Below the pieces are notes generated by a model. It worked only from the letters and a program-made list of their open reading frames with translations. It searched no databases and was not told the DNA's origin. Positions 16,266 through 24,784 of a stretch of 64,000 bases of DNA are shown here, piece after piece (positions within the stretch are counted from its first letter, which is position 1; each line of letters opens with the position of its first letter). The stretch comes from Streptomyces lincolnensis (GTDB lineage Bacteria; Actinomycetota; Actinomycetes; Streptomycetales; Streptomycetaceae): positions 8,246,001 through 8,310,000 of the forward strand of contig NZ_CP016438.1 in the NCBI RefSeq assembly GCF_001685355.1, given 5' to 3'. Position numbers and translations under genes: made by a program.

Positions 16266-16991
16266 ATGAGCGTGACGAGTCGGTATCGGGAGGCGTGGGA
16301 GGGGTTCTGGCGGGAGGCGCCGGGGGAGCGGGGGTCCGTGTTCTGGGACGCCGAGCCGGTGTTGACGGCCGGTGTCCATGTGGCGCTCTTCGAGCCCCAT
16401 CTCGTCGACCACACGCTGCCGATGATCGACCTCGGCTGCGGGAACGGCACCCAGACCCGGTTCCTCGCCGACCGTTTCCCCCGGGTCGTCGGCACCGATC
16501 TGTCCACCGCCGCCCTCGACCACGCCCGGCGGTCCGATCCGGCGGGACAGGCGTCCTACCGGCCACTGGACGCCGCCGACAAGGATGAGACGCACACCCT
16601 GCACGCGGAAGTCGGGGACGCCAACGTCTACATGCGGGGCGTCCTGCACCAGGCCGACCCCGACGACCGGCAGGCGCTGGTGGACGGGATCGCCGCACTC
16701 GTCGGGGAACGCGGCCGGGCCTTCCTCGTGGAGCTGTCCGAGGACGCCAAGGCGATCCTGCTGGGACTGGCCGGGAGCGCCGAGGGCCCGCCGCCCAAGC
16801 TGGCGCCGGTCTTCCGGCACGGCATCGCGCCCGGCGAGGTCGCCGACGACGCGATCCCCGTGTATCTGAACGTGGCCGGGCTGAGCATCCTGGCCAGTGG
16901 TGACCTGCCGCTGACGACGACGGAGTACCGGCCCGACGGCACGAGGATCGAACTCCCCTCGACCTGGGTGGTGGCGGGCCGTGTGACGTGA
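16266..16991 (+). CDS. Class I SAM-dependent methyltransferase
   Basis: 241 residues. The SAM-binding motif I is MIDLGCGNGTQTRFLADRF (about residues 60-80), followed by the acidic VVGTDLS strand end. Motif II is weak, in the DANVYMRGVLHQADPDDR region, where the VLHQ/VLHH pattern typical of small-molecule methyltransferases is visible. The substrate is unknown. The ATG at 16266 follows GGAGTTGGAC. The gene is tandem with, but not overlapping, the Tat-exported protein gene, with 149 bp between them. Confidence 0.85.
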   Translation: MSVTSRYREAWEGFWREAPGERGSVFWDAEPVLTAGVHVALFEPHLVDHTLPMIDLGCGNGTQTRFLADRFPRVVGTDLSTAALDHARRSDPAGQASYRPLDAADKDETHTLHAEVGDANVYMRGVLHQADPDDRQALVDGIAALVGERGRAFLVELSEDAKAILLGLAGSAEGPPPKLAPVFRHGIAPGEVADDAIPVYLNVAGLSILASGDLPLTTTEYRPDGTRIELPSTWVVAGRVT

Positions 16992-17140
16992 CAGCCGGGG
17001 CGGGCGGGTCACGGGGAACTCCCCAAGGCGCGAAATCGTTGTCAACTCACGTCACAGGCAGCGCAGTTGTCATCACTTCTGCACTTCTCCACTTCTGCCA
17101 TCGCTGTCGTCAACGAGCCGACGTCATGGAGGCCCCACCC

Positions 17141-18088
17141 ATGAGCTCGACCCACCCCCGACCCACCAGACGCGCCGTGCTGGGCGGTGCCGCCGCTCTC
17201 GCCGCCCTCACGGTGACGGCAGGCACCGGCACGGCGGTCGCGACTCCGAACGCCACCTGGCCGACGGAGTTCCCGCTGCCCGACGGCTTCCTTCCCGAGG
17301 GCATAGCCATCGGCCACAAGCCGTACGCCTACATGGGCTCCCGCGCCAACGGCGCGATCCACCGCACCGACCTGCGCACCGGCGAGGGGAAGACCCTCTT
17401 CGCCGGGGCCGCCGGCCTGATCTCCGTCGGGCTGAAGACCGACCACGACGGGCTGCTCTACGTCGCCGGGAACACCGGCGTCGCCCGCGTGCACGACGCG
17501 CGCACCGGCGAGCTCCTCGTCACCCATCAACTCTCCGAGCCGACCGGCCACTTCATCAACGACGTGACGCTCCTCGGCGACCGCGCCTGGTTCACCGACT
17601 CGCGTGCCGCGTTCCTCTACGGCGTTCCGCGCGGCGGCCGGACGGGCGGCATCCGCACGCTGCCGCTGACCGGGGACTGGGTGCAGCTGCCCGACGTCAA
17701 CAACGGCAACGGCATCGTCGACACCCCGGACGGCCGCGGCCTGATCGTCGTCAAGAGCACACCGGGCGAGCTGTACCGGGTGGACCCGAGGACGGGCCAC
17801 GCCACCAGGATCACGCTGGTCGGCCAGGACACCGTCGTCAACGGCGACGGCCTGTGGCGCATCGGCCGCACGCTGTACGTCGTACAGAACCGGCTGAACC
17901 TGATCAGCGTCTGGGACCTCGACAAGGCGGCCACCACCGCCACCCTGCGCCGGATCGTCACCGACCCGCGCTTCGACGTGCCGACCACGGCCGCCCGCTT
18001 CGGTGACCGCCTGTACCTGGTCAACGCGCGCTTCACGACCCCGCCGACACCGGAGACGACGTACAACGCCGTCGCGGTGTCGATCTGA
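17141..18088 (+). CDS. Tat-exported SMP-30/gluconolactonase-like beta-propeller protein
   Basis: 315 residues. The N terminus reads PTRRAVLGGAAALAAL then an Ala-rich stretch ending TAVAT, a twin-arginine signal peptide. The mature part consists of propeller-blade motifs such as GLISVGLKTDHDGLLYVAGN, GNGIVDTPDGRGLIVVKSTP and VNGDGLWRIGRTLYVVQNRL, as in SMP-30/NHL proteins. Relatives are often annotated as superoxide dismutase without good grounds; no metal-site signature is evident. It is probably a secreted binding protein or lactonase. The ATG at 17141 follows GGAGG at 8 nt. Three tandem CACTTCT-type 8-bp repeats occur at 17074-17097 in the leader. Confidence 0.75.
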   Translation: MSSTHPRPTRRAVLGGAAALAALTVTAGTGTAVATPNATWPTEFPLPDGFLPEGIAIGHKPYAYMGSRANGAIHRTDLRTGEGKTLFAGAAGLISVGLKTDHDGLLYVAGNTGVARVHDARTGELLVTHQLSEPTGHFINDVTLLGDRAWFTDSRAAFLYGVPRGGRTGGIRTLPLTGDWVQLPDVNNGNGIVDTPDGRGLIVVKSTPGELYRVDPRTGHATRITLVGQDTVVNGDGLWRIGRTLYVVQNRLNLISVWDLDKAATTATLRRIVTDPRFDVPTTAARFGDRLYLVNARFTTPPTPETTYNAVAVSI

Positions 18089-18101
18089 GCCGACCGCCGT
18101 G

Positions 18102-18128
18102 CCGGGCCCTCCGTGAGGGAGGGCCCGG
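18102..18128. terminator. Bidirectional hairpin terminator
   Basis: CCGGGCCCTCC (18102-18112), a 5-nt loop, then GGAGGGCCCGG (18118-18128) form an 11-bp perfect stem between two convergent genes (stops at 18088 and 18135). It should stop transcription from both sides. Confidence 0.8.
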
Positions 18129-18134
18129 TGCCCG

Positions 18135-20744
18135 TCAGCCGGCCGTGCGGCCGCGGCGGTGGGCCAGCCAGCCGGCGCCCAGCAGGGCCGCCGCGAGCGC
18201 GGCGACGGAGAGCACGGTGACGCCGGTGGAGGCGAGACTGCCGCCACCCGCCGTCGAGGTGCCCGAGCCGCCGGTGGTGGAGCCGGAGGCGCCGCCACCC
18301 GTGGTGCCCGCACCGCCGCCCGTCGTGCCCCCGGAAGCGGAGCCGCCCGTACCGCCGGTGTCACCGGTGCCGGGGTCGGTGTCCACCGGGTCCTGGCCGA
18401 CGAAGGCGACCGGGACCTTCACGTCCTGGGAGCGGTCGCCGGAGAGGGTGTGGTCGGCACGGGTGGCGAGCACGCACGTGGCCTTGAAGCAGTCGGTGAA
18501 CTCGTCCTTGGCGTCCACCGTGAGCTCGACCTCGAAGGAACCGCCCGCCGTGTACGGGATCGCCAGCTCCTCGCCGTAGTCGGGCGGGTTGGAGGAGATC
18601 CACGCCGAGGAGTGGGACCCGCCGCTCATGTCGACGCCGCCGATGCACGGGGTGGGCAGTTCGCCCGCGCCGTTGTCGACGCACAGGGCGACGTAGATGC
18701 CCTTGTCCTCGTCGTAGCCGGAGCCGGTGATCTTCAGGGTCTGGTTCTCGGTGGCGAGGTTGTTGACCGGGGTGACGGTGAGCTTCTGGCCCTCCGGGCC
18801 GGTGACGGTCCTGGTGCCGGACGGCTCGTCGTCCTCGCCGCCGCCCCCGCCCCCGTCGGTGCCGCCGTCGCCGCCGGCCGCGGTGACCGTGAGGGTGATC
18901 GGCGAAGTCCGGGTGGTGCCCACCGAGTTGGTGAACTCGGCGCGGTACGCGTAGCCGTTCTGCGCAGCCCTCGCGGTGAAGGAGTACGCGTTCTTCGTGG
19001 CGCCCTCGACCGCGTTCCAGGTCTGGCCGCCGTCCGGGCTCACCTGCCAGCGCACGGTGGGCTCGGGGGTGCCCTGGGCGGCGGCGACGAACGTCACCGT
19101 GTCGCCCGGGACGACGGACTGGTCGGTGGGGGACCGGGTGACCTCGGGGGAGACCCGGCGGTCGTACCTGACGACCTTGTTCTCGGCCTGGTTCGTGACG
19201 AAGACCGAGCCGGCGCTCGGGGGCACGGCGATGCCCGCGAAGGTGGCGGAGCGGCTGCCGGGCAGGGCGAGCGGCTCGGCCGCCGGCTGGAAGGTGGTGC
19301 TGTCGTAGACCTCCAGGGCGCCGACGTTGTCCGCGCCGTCGTCCGCGCTGCCGTAGTCCTCGCGCAGGACGAACGCCTCGCCCGTGCCCTCGTCGAAGGC
19401 CACCGCCGTGGGCCGGTCCTTGCCCTTGAGGGTGGTCAGCAGTTTGGCGTCCTTGTCGAGGACGAGCACCGAATAGCCGGTGCCCACCCAGACGTTGCCG
19501 GTCTCGGGATCCACCCGGACGAAGGAGAGGATCTCGGCGGGCAGGTCCACCTGGGCGGTGACGGCGAGCGAGCCGGCGTCGACGCGGCGCAGCTTCCCGC
19601 CCGTGCCCTCGGCGGACCACAGGACTCCGCGCCGGACGTCCGAGGCGAGGTCACCGCCCGCTTCGAGGGTGGTGGTGCGCTGCACGGCGCCCGTGGCGAT
19701 CTCGACCTCGGACAGGACGGGGCCCTGGGAGAGCAGAACGGTGGACGCGTCGGTGCCGGGCACGGCCCCGGTGACGGCGGAGCCGGGCGGCCAGACGCCC
19801 TTGGCGGCCGTGTCGCCGTCCTTGGCGGTGCCGATGCCGCGCACCGGGTACTGGAAGACCACCCCGTCGCCGGCGAGCGGGGTGATGAGCCGGTGGACGG
19901 GACGGGGCAGCATCGTGCCGGTGGAGCCGGGGGCCTGGGCGACGCGGCTGAGCACCTTGCCGTCCTTGGGGTCCAGGACGTACAGCCCGGCCTCGTTGAC
20001 GTCGCCGGTGTCCGGGATGTTGTCCGAACCGACGTACAGCTTGCCGGAGTCGGGGTGGAGCAGGACGCCGAGCGGTTTGCCGACGTCGGTGGACTCGGCC
20101 GCCTTCACATAGCTGACGGTGCCGGCGGGCACGTCCACCCCGTCGCCACCGCCGCCCCCGGGGTCCTGGCCCTCGAAGGTGAGCGGGATACGGACGTCCT
20201 GGGAGCGGTCTCCGGCGGCGTTGTGGTCGACGCGGGTGACGACGGAGCAGGCGACCTGGAGGCAGTCGAGGCCGCCGTCCTTGGCCTGCACCTTGAGCTG
20301 GACGTCGAAGGTGCCGCCCTCGCCCCACCGGACGGCGACCGTGCCCGCGCCCTCGTCCGAGGCGTCCCGGGGAATGATCCACACCGACGCGCCGCTGCCG
20401 CCGCTCTGGTCGGCGCCGCCCAGACAGGGCGTGGGGATGCGGTTGTCGCCGTTGTCCTTGCAGACGGCGACGTAGATGCCCTTGGTGTCGTCGTAGCCGT
20501 CGCCGGTGACCTTGAGGGTCTCGCCGTCCGGGTCCAGGTTCGCGGAGGCGGAGACGGAGAGCTTCTGGCCGTTCTTGCCGAGTGCCGTCTTCGGGGTGTC
20601 GGCGGCCTGGGCGGCCGATCCGACGCTGACGGCCGTGACGGCGGCGGCCAGCAGGGCCGCGGCGCCCAGCAGCGCCGCGGGACGTCTGAGGCGGAGCCCG
20701 CCGCTGCGGCCCGGCCGCTCCCGGCCGGGCGTGTCGTCTGTCAT
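18135..20744 (-). CDS. Large LAXTG-anchored surface protein with two neocarzinostatin-like domains, propeller and Ig domain
   Basis: 869 residues. A Sec signal peptide covers about residues 18-47, ending SAAQAA. Domain 1 (about 55-190) and a second copy (about 640-770) share the pattern GYDxxKGIYVA-x-C, PTPC, DC-x4-C and RSQDVxxP. Four spaced cysteines fit the two disulfides of the neocarzinostatin Ig fold. Between them lie a beta-propeller-like region (about 205-530, LGVLLHPDSGKLYVGSDNIP-type blades) and an Ig-like domain (about 535-620). The tail is Gly/Ser/Thr-rich with a LASTG sorting motif, a membrane helix and an RRGR stop, typical of class E sortase substrates. It lies downstream of an iron-boxed gene, so a haem/iron role at the surface is inferred. 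Confidence 0.8.
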   Translation of the reverse strand: MTDDTPGRERPGRSGGLRLRRPAALLGAAALLAAAVTAVSVGSAAQAADTPKTALGKNGQKLSVSASANLDPDGETLKVTGDGYDDTKGIYVAVCKDNGDNRIPTPCLGGADQSGGSGASVWIIPRDASDEGAGTVAVRWGEGGTFDVQLKVQAKDGGLDCLQVACSVVTRVDHNAAGDRSQDVRIPLTFEGQDPGGGGGDGVDVPAGTVSYVKAAESTDVGKPLGVLLHPDSGKLYVGSDNIPDTGDVNEAGLYVLDPKDGKVLSRVAQAPGSTGTMLPRPVHRLITPLAGDGVVFQYPVRGIGTAKDGDTAAKGVWPPGSAVTGAVPGTDASTVLLSQGPVLSEVEIATGAVQRTTTLEAGGDLASDVRRGVLWSAEGTGGKLRRVDAGSLAVTAQVDLPAEILSFVRVDPETGNVWVGTGYSVLVLDKDAKLLTTLKGKDRPTAVAFDEGTGEAFVLREDYGSADDGADNVGALEVYDSTTFQPAAEPLALPGSRSATFAGIAVPPSAGSVFVTNQAENKVVRYDRRVSPEVTRSPTDQSVVPGDTVTFVAAAQGTPEPTVRWQVSPDGGQTWNAVEGATKNAYSFTARAAQNGYAYRAEFTNSVGTTRTSPITLTVTAAGGDGGTDGGGGGGEDDEPSGTRTVTGPEGQKLTVTPVNNLATENQTLKITGSGYDEDKGIYVALCVDNGAGELPTPCIGGVDMSGGSHSSAWISSNPPDYGEELAIPYTAGGSFEVELTVDAKDEFTDCFKATCVLATRADHTLSGDRSQDVKVPVAFVGQDPVDTDPGTGDTGGTGGSASGGTTGGGAGTTGGGASGSTTGGSGTSTAGGGSLASTGVTVLSVAALAAALLGAGWLAHRRGRTAG

Positions 20745-20794
20745 GAAGGGTTCCTCACGTGTCGGGTGCGCCCGGCACTCCGGTCGTGCGAGAG

Positions 20795-20818
20795 CCGGGC
20801 CCCCGCGTGAGGGCCCGG
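20795..20818 (-). terminator. Hairpin between the two neocarzinostatin-like genes
   Basis: CCGGGCCC (20795-20802), an 8-nt loop and GGGCCCGG (20811-20818) form a stable stem 12 bp after the stop of the upstream gene. It could attenuate, rather than fully separate, expression of the large downstream surface protein. Confidence 0.55.
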
Positions 20819-20830
20819 TCCGGCGGGCGT

Positions 20831-21370
20831 CTACTGGAAGCTGATGGGCACGTGGACGTCGTACTTGCGGTCGTTGGTGTCGAAGTGGTCGGCGCGCGTG
20901 ACGATCGCGCAGGTGACGTCGTCGCCGCAGACGCGGCCGTCTTCGAGGGTGGCCTTGACGAAGATGTTCACGTTGAAGGTGCCGCCGGTGCCGAACTTGG
21001 AGCTGTTGGCGAACATGCCGCCGAAGGTGTTGTTGACCCAGTGCGAGGCACCGGTGGAGCCGGTCTCGTCCTGGCCGCCCAGGCACGGGGTGGGCTTGGC
21101 CGCGCCGGGCGCTCCGTCGACCACGCACAGGCCGACGTAGACGCCCTGGCCGGTGTTGAAGCCGGAGCCGGTGACGTTGATGACCTGGCCGGCCGCGGAG
21201 GCCGTGTTCGGGGCGGTCACCGACAGGTTGTAGGTGGTGCTGCCGTCGACGATCGTGCGGGTCGAGGTGGCGGCGGAGGCGGAGGTCGCGAGGCCCAGGG
21301 TGAGGGCGGCACAGGCGGCGACGGCGAGGGTGGCCCGAGCGGCGGTACGGGCGGAAGGAACGGCTCTCAT
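20831..21370 (-). CDS. Secreted neocarzinostatin-like domain protein, iron-regulated
   Basis: 179 residues: a signal peptide (about 1-33, ending TSASA) and one domain. It has the same cysteine pattern as its neighbours: GVYVGLC, KPTPC, GRVCGDDVTC and the terminal VTRADH...DVHVPISF strand. There is no sorting signal, so it should be released or bound by partners. Neocarzinostatin-family folds bind small hydrophobic ligands; here haem or a haem-protein is a plausible ligand, by inference from the locus. A near-consensus iron box sits 46 bp upstream. Start ATG 21368-21370 follows AAAGGTGAG. Confidence 0.75.
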   Translation of the reverse strand: MRAVPSARTAARATLAVAACAALTLGLATSASAATSTRTIVDGSTTYNLSVTAPNTASAAGQVINVTGSGFNTGQGVYVGLCVVDGAPGAAKPTPCLGGQDETGSTGASHWVNNTFGGMFANSSKFGTGGTFNVNIFVKATLEDGRVCGDDVTCAIVTRADHFDTNDRKYDVHVPISFQ

Positions 21371-21415
21371 GGCGAGCGTCTCACCTTTCAGGGGGTGTCC
21401 CCACTCCGACTGGAG

Positions 21416-21434
21416 TTAGGTAAGGCAAACCTAA
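21416..21434. promoter_or_regulatory. Iron box (DmdR1/IdeR/DtxR operator)
   Basis: TTAGGTAAGGCAAACCTAA matches the actinobacterial DtxR-family consensus TTAGGTTAGGCTAACCTAA at 17 of 19 positions. It lies 46-64 bp upstream of the secreted neocarzinostatin-like gene, in its promoter, indicating repression when iron is plentiful. Confidence 0.9.
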
Positions 21435-21503
21435 ATATGGATGCGAAGGAATTGTCAACAGTGGGCAAAGAGTTCCCAACACCCTTGTTCTCTCGGGGAG
21501 TTG

Positions 21504-21545
21504 GGCATGCCGAGGAGCGGACCGTGGGGCCCGCTCCTCGATGCC
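21504..21545 (-). terminator. Hairpin terminator after the HtaA-type gene
   Basis: GGCAT-(GC bulge)-CGAGGAGCGG pairs with CCGCTCCTCG-ATGCC around a 10-nt loop, giving a 15-bp stem 25 bp past the stop of the HtaA-domain gene on the minus strand. Confidence 0.75.
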
Positions 21546-21569
21546 AGGGACTGTCGGTAACACGCCGGA

Positions 21570-22529
21570 TCACTCCGCGGCGGGCTGGACCTCGAACCGG
21601 GTGACGGCGCCGCGTTCGCCGGTCACGGTGGAGAGTTCGACGGTGTGCGCGCCCTGGTCGGCCGTCGCGTACACCGGGAAGGTCTGGGAGATCCGGCCCT
21701 CCTCGTCGGCCACGGTCTGGTGGCGGGTGTCGTCGTCGACGGCGACCAGCACCAGGTCACCGGGCTCGAAACCCGTGCCGGTGACGGTCTGTTCGGCGCC
21801 GGCCGTCAGTGCGGGGTGCGCCACCGAGGCCGCGGGTTCGGCCCGCACCGCCTGTTGGTTCTCCGGTGCCGGGACAGGGGCCGGGGGAGGGGCGGACGGT
21901 CCTGATGTCGCGTCCGGCTGCGTGGGAGGCGCCGGTGCGGCGTCGGCGCTTCCGGTGCCCACGGTCACGTCGAGAAGACCGAGGCTGTCCCCTTCCGTGA
22001 ACCGGCTTCCGCTCCACTCGGACAGCAGTCGCGCCCCCTCGTCCGTGAGGGCCGCTTTCAGTCCGGTCCAGGTCACACCACCGGTGCGGACGGTGGGTGC
22101 GCCGGCGCCCGGGGTCACGTCGGCCAGGGGCAGTTCCCGGGCCTCGGTGCCGACGGCCGTCCGGGCGCGGAGCGTGCCCGTGCCCTCGCGCAGCTCCAGA
22201 CGCAGGGCGCCGAGCGTCAACGGCCCGGCGGCACCGGAGAGCCGGGCCGACCCCGCCAACTCCACGTCCGCGTCGCCGCTTTCGGGGTCCGTGCCGCCGC
22301 CCGTGGCCGGGAACCAGGCACGGTCCGCCGCGCCCCGGGTCGCGGGGGCGGTCACGTCGACCGACACGCCCCGGTCGGCCAGTTCCGTCCCGGCGGTGCT
22401 CCAGCTCGCGTATCCGCCGGACACCTCGCGGGGGAACGCCTCCCCGCCCTGCGCGGCCGCCACCCCCGGGCCCAGCAGCGTGAGCAGCGCGCCGCCCGCC
22501 AGAACGGCGGCGCCGGGTCTTCTCGTCAT
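21570..22529 (-). CDS. Secreted HtaA-domain haem-binding protein
   Basis: 319 residues. A Sec signal peptide (about 1-27, ending GVAAA) precedes an HtaA-like domain (about 28-190). It opens with a GGYASWSTAG segment and closes with LTDEGARLLSEWSG then LGLLDVTVG, the typical end of HtaA domains, which bind haem in Corynebacterium HtaA/HtaB. After a Pro-rich linker, a second beta-sandwich (about 235-319) begins with HPALTAGAEQTVTGTGFEPG, resembling Ig-like cell-surface domains. No LAXTG or C-terminal helix is visible, so it is probably secreted. It lies 69 bp downstream of the LAXTG gene and likely shares its iron-regulated transcript. Confidence 0.72.
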   Translation of the reverse strand: MTRRPGAAVLAGGALLTLLGPGVAAAQGGEAFPREVSGGYASWSTAGTELADRGVSVDVTAPATRGAADRAWFPATGGGTDPESGDADVELAGSARLSGAAGPLTLGALRLELREGTGTLRARTAVGTEARELPLADVTPGAGAPTVRTGGVTWTGLKAALTDEGARLLSEWSGSRFTEGDSLGLLDVTVGTGSADAAPAPPTQPDATSGPSAPPPAPVPAPENQQAVRAEPAASVAHPALTAGAEQTVTGTGFEPGDLVLVAVDDDTRHQTVADEEGRISQTFPVYATADQGAHTVELSTVTGERGAVTRFEVQPAAE

Positions 22530-22598
22530 CTTCGGTTCTCCCTCTGCGATATGAGGTCTCGGCGTCAGGTCTTCGCGTCGTGGGGTGCGCGGTCGCCG

Positions 22599-23399
22599 TC
22601 AGCCGGCACTCGGGCCACCCGCGTGGCCGGTACGGCGGCGCCGTGCCCAGAACCAGGTGCCGGTACCGGCCGCGACCAGCCCGGCGGCGGTGAGCCCGAC
22701 CGTCAGCGCGGCGGAACCGGTACTGGCCAGCGGACCGCTCGACGACTCCGTGCCGCTGTCACCGGAACCGCCCGTCGTGCCGCCGGTGGTGCCCGCGGTC
22801 GCCGTCGTGCTCGGCGTCGCGGCGCCGCCGTCGTCGTCCGCCGTGCCGCTCCCGCTCCCGCTGCCGCCGAACGTCACCGGGATCCGGACCGTCTGGCTCT
22901 GGTCGCTGCCGCGGGTGTGGTCGTTGCGGCTGATCACCGAGCAGGTCACGCCTGCTTTGGCGCAGTCGGTGTTGGCGTCCTTGGAGCGCACCTTGAGCCG
23001 CACGCTGAACGTGCCCTTGTGCCCGCTGCCGCCGTACGGCTCGGCCAGCCCCTCGCCGTACGACGGCGGGTTGGAGGAGATCCACACCGACGCCCCGGAC
23101 TCGCCGGCCATGTCGACGCCGCCGATGCACGGGGTCGGCGTCTTCCCGGCGCCGTTGTCCACGCAGAAGGCGACGTAGATGCCCTTCTCGGTGTTGTAGC
23201 CGGTGCCGGACACCGTCACCGTCTCGCCGGACGGGTCGAGGCCGGAGGACTTGGAGACGGTGAGTTTCTGGCCCTCGGGACCCGTCGCCGAGCCGCCCGC
23301 GGCGGTCGCGGGAGACGCCGTCGAGAGGGTCAGGGCGATCGCCGCGAGGGCGGCGGCTCCTCCAACTCGTCTGCCGCGCAGGCCACTTGCCCCATTCAC
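22599..23399 (-). CDS. LAXTG-anchored neocarzinostatin-like surface protein
   Basis: 266 residues. A signal peptide (about 1-33) is followed by one domain with TGTGYNTEKGIYVAFC, KTPTPC, NTDC-x5-C and QTVRIPVTF. This is closely similar to domain 2 of the large surface protein (shared GPEGQKLTV, PTPCIGGVDM and WISSNPP segments). A Gly/Ser/Thr-rich spacer, LASTG (about 226-230), a hydrophobic helix and an RRRR anchor complete a class E sortase signal. It diverges from hmuT across a shared iron box, so both should respond to iron. The likely role is capturing haem or haemoprotein at the wall and passing it to HtaA/HmuT; this is inference. Confidence 0.78.
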   Translation of the reverse strand: MNGASGLRGRRVGGAAALAAIALTLSTASPATAAGGSATGPEGQKLTVSKSSGLDPSGETVTVSGTGYNTEKGIYVAFCVDNGAGKTPTPCIGGVDMAGESGASVWISSNPPSYGEGLAEPYGGSGHKGTFSVRLKVRSKDANTDCAKAGVTCSVISRNDHTRGSDQSQTVRIPVTFGGSGSGSGTADDDGGAATPSTTATAGTTGGTTGGSGDSGTESSSGPLASTGSAALTVGLTAAGLVAAGTGTWFWARRRRTGHAGGPSAG

Positions 23400-23423
23400 G
23401 TCAACACCCCCACCATTGGTTAT

Positions 23424-23442
23424 TAAGGTAAACCTAACCTAA
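23424..23442. promoter_or_regulatory. Bidirectional iron box between surface protein gene and hmuT
   Basis: TAAGGTAAACCTAACCTAA matches the DtxR-family consensus at 15 of 19 positions, and the sequence around it carries extra overlapping AACCT half-sites. It sits in the 90-bp gap between divergent starts at 23399 (-) and 23490 (+), so one site probably represses both genes under iron sufficiency. Confidence 0.82.
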
Positions 23443-23489
23443 CCTGATGGTCGACGGAATGTCACACGGGAGACTCGGAAGGTCAAGCG

Positions 23490-24563
23490 ATGCGAATGTC
23501 CGGTAGATGCCAGAAGCTCCCTGTGCGGCGCAGGGGCCTGGCGCCCGTCGTGCTGGCCCTCGCGCTGCTGACGGCCGCCTGCGGCGGCAACTCGCCTTCC
23601 TCGTCCTCGTCGGGATCGGAGTCGGGGGCCGGGGCGTCCGCGGCTTCGGCGGGCGAGCGGGCGGCGGTGGCCGAGGAGCGGCTCGCGACGAACACCCTCG
23701 TCCCCCTCGAAGGCGAGGCGCCCGCACCGCGGTTGCCGGTCACCGTCGACTCCTCCGACGGCCGCCGGGTGACCGTGAAGGACACCTCGCGCATCCTGCC
23801 GCTCAACGGCGGCGTGGCGGAGATCGTGTTCACGCTGGGGCTCGGGAACCGGGTCGTCGGCCGGGACATCACCGCCACCTTCGAGGAGGCGAAGAAGCTC
23901 CCCCAGGTGACCAGGGCGCACGACGTGAGCGCGGAGAGCGTGCTGTCGCTGAAGCCGACGGTGGTCCTCGCCGACACCGACACCGGGCCCAAGGAGGCCA
24001 TCGACCAGATCCGGGAGGCCGGTGTCCCCGTCGTCGTCCTCGACCCGGCCACCGAACCGGCCGACGTCTCCACCCGCACCACCCGCATCGCCGAGGCCCT
24101 CGGCGTCCCCTCCGCGGGCAAGGCGCTCAACGCCCGCATCGACAGGGAACTCGCCGCCGCCCGCGCGGCCGTACCCCGGGGCAGCGAGCCCAAGGTGGCC
24201 TTCCTGTACATGCGCGGCAGCGCGGCCGTCTACCTCATGGGCGGCAGGGGATCCGGCGCGGACTCCCTGATCGCGGCGGCCGGAGCGGTGGACGCGGGCG
24301 TCGAGGCGGGCCTGGACAAGCCGTTCACCCCCCTCACCAGCGAGGCCCTCGTCTCCGCCCGGCCCGACGTGATCCTGATGATGGACAAGGGCCTGGAATC
24401 CGTCGGCGGAGTCGACGGCCTCGTCGGCATCCCCGGCATCCGCGAGACCCCGGCCGGCATGAACCGGCGCGTCGTCACCCTGGAGGACGGGGTACTGCTG
24501 AGCTTCGGCCCGCGCACGCCGCTGGTGATCGACATCCTGGTGGACCGGATCCATCGGGGCTGA
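23490..24563 (+). CDS. hmuT: Haemin ABC transporter substrate-binding lipoprotein HmuT
   Basis: 357 residues. A lipoprotein signal ends in the lipobox LLTAAC (Cys31), followed by a Ser-rich linker. Two Rossmann-like lobes of a cluster-A (BtuF/HmuT) binding protein follow: SRILPLNGGVAEIVFTLGLG, RVVGRDITATFEEAKKLPQV, LKPTVVLADTDTGP, then MRGSAAVYLMGGRGSGADSL and LTSEALVSARPDVILMMDKG. It should deliver haem to a HmuUV importer. No hmuU or hmuV follows; the next genes are on the other strand and belong to the PKS cluster. Start ATG 23490 has GGAAGG at 7 nt, and an iron box lies in its promoter. Confidence 0.9.
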   Translation: MRMSGRCQKLPVRRRGLAPVVLALALLTAACGGNSPSSSSSGSESGAGASAASAGERAAVAEERLATNTLVPLEGEAPAPRLPVTVDSSDGRRVTVKDTSRILPLNGGVAEIVFTLGLGNRVVGRDITATFEEAKKLPQVTRAHDVSAESVLSLKPTVVLADTDTGPKEAIDQIREAGVPVVVLDPATEPADVSTRTTRIAEALGVPSAGKALNARIDRELAAARAAVPRGSEPKVAFLYMRGSAAVYLMGGRGSGADSLIAAAGAVDAGVEAGLDKPFTPLTSEALVSARPDVILMMDKGLESVGGVDGLVGIPGIRETPAGMNRRVVTLEDGVLLSFGPRTPLVIDILVDRIHRG

Positions 24564-24784
24564 GCGCAACGCGGGTGTTGTCGCACTCAGTTGACGCTGC
24601 GCCAGATGTGCGGTTCGGCGGGTTCCTCGTCGTGGTCCGCGCCGACGCGTTGGTCCGCGGGAAGGGGTGTGGGTGTGGGTGCGTCGGCTTCGGGGATGCC
24701 GTCGGTCGTGTTCGCGCCGTACGGCAGCACGTGCTGGTCCACGGGACGATCCGTCCTCTCGGGATGGCAGGTCCGGGCCGGGTG

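Noticed and set aside
17074..17097. Three tandem CACTTCT repeats as a regulatory array
   Set aside because: Only 24 bp and without palindromic symmetry; could be simple slippage, so mentioned only in the gene entry.
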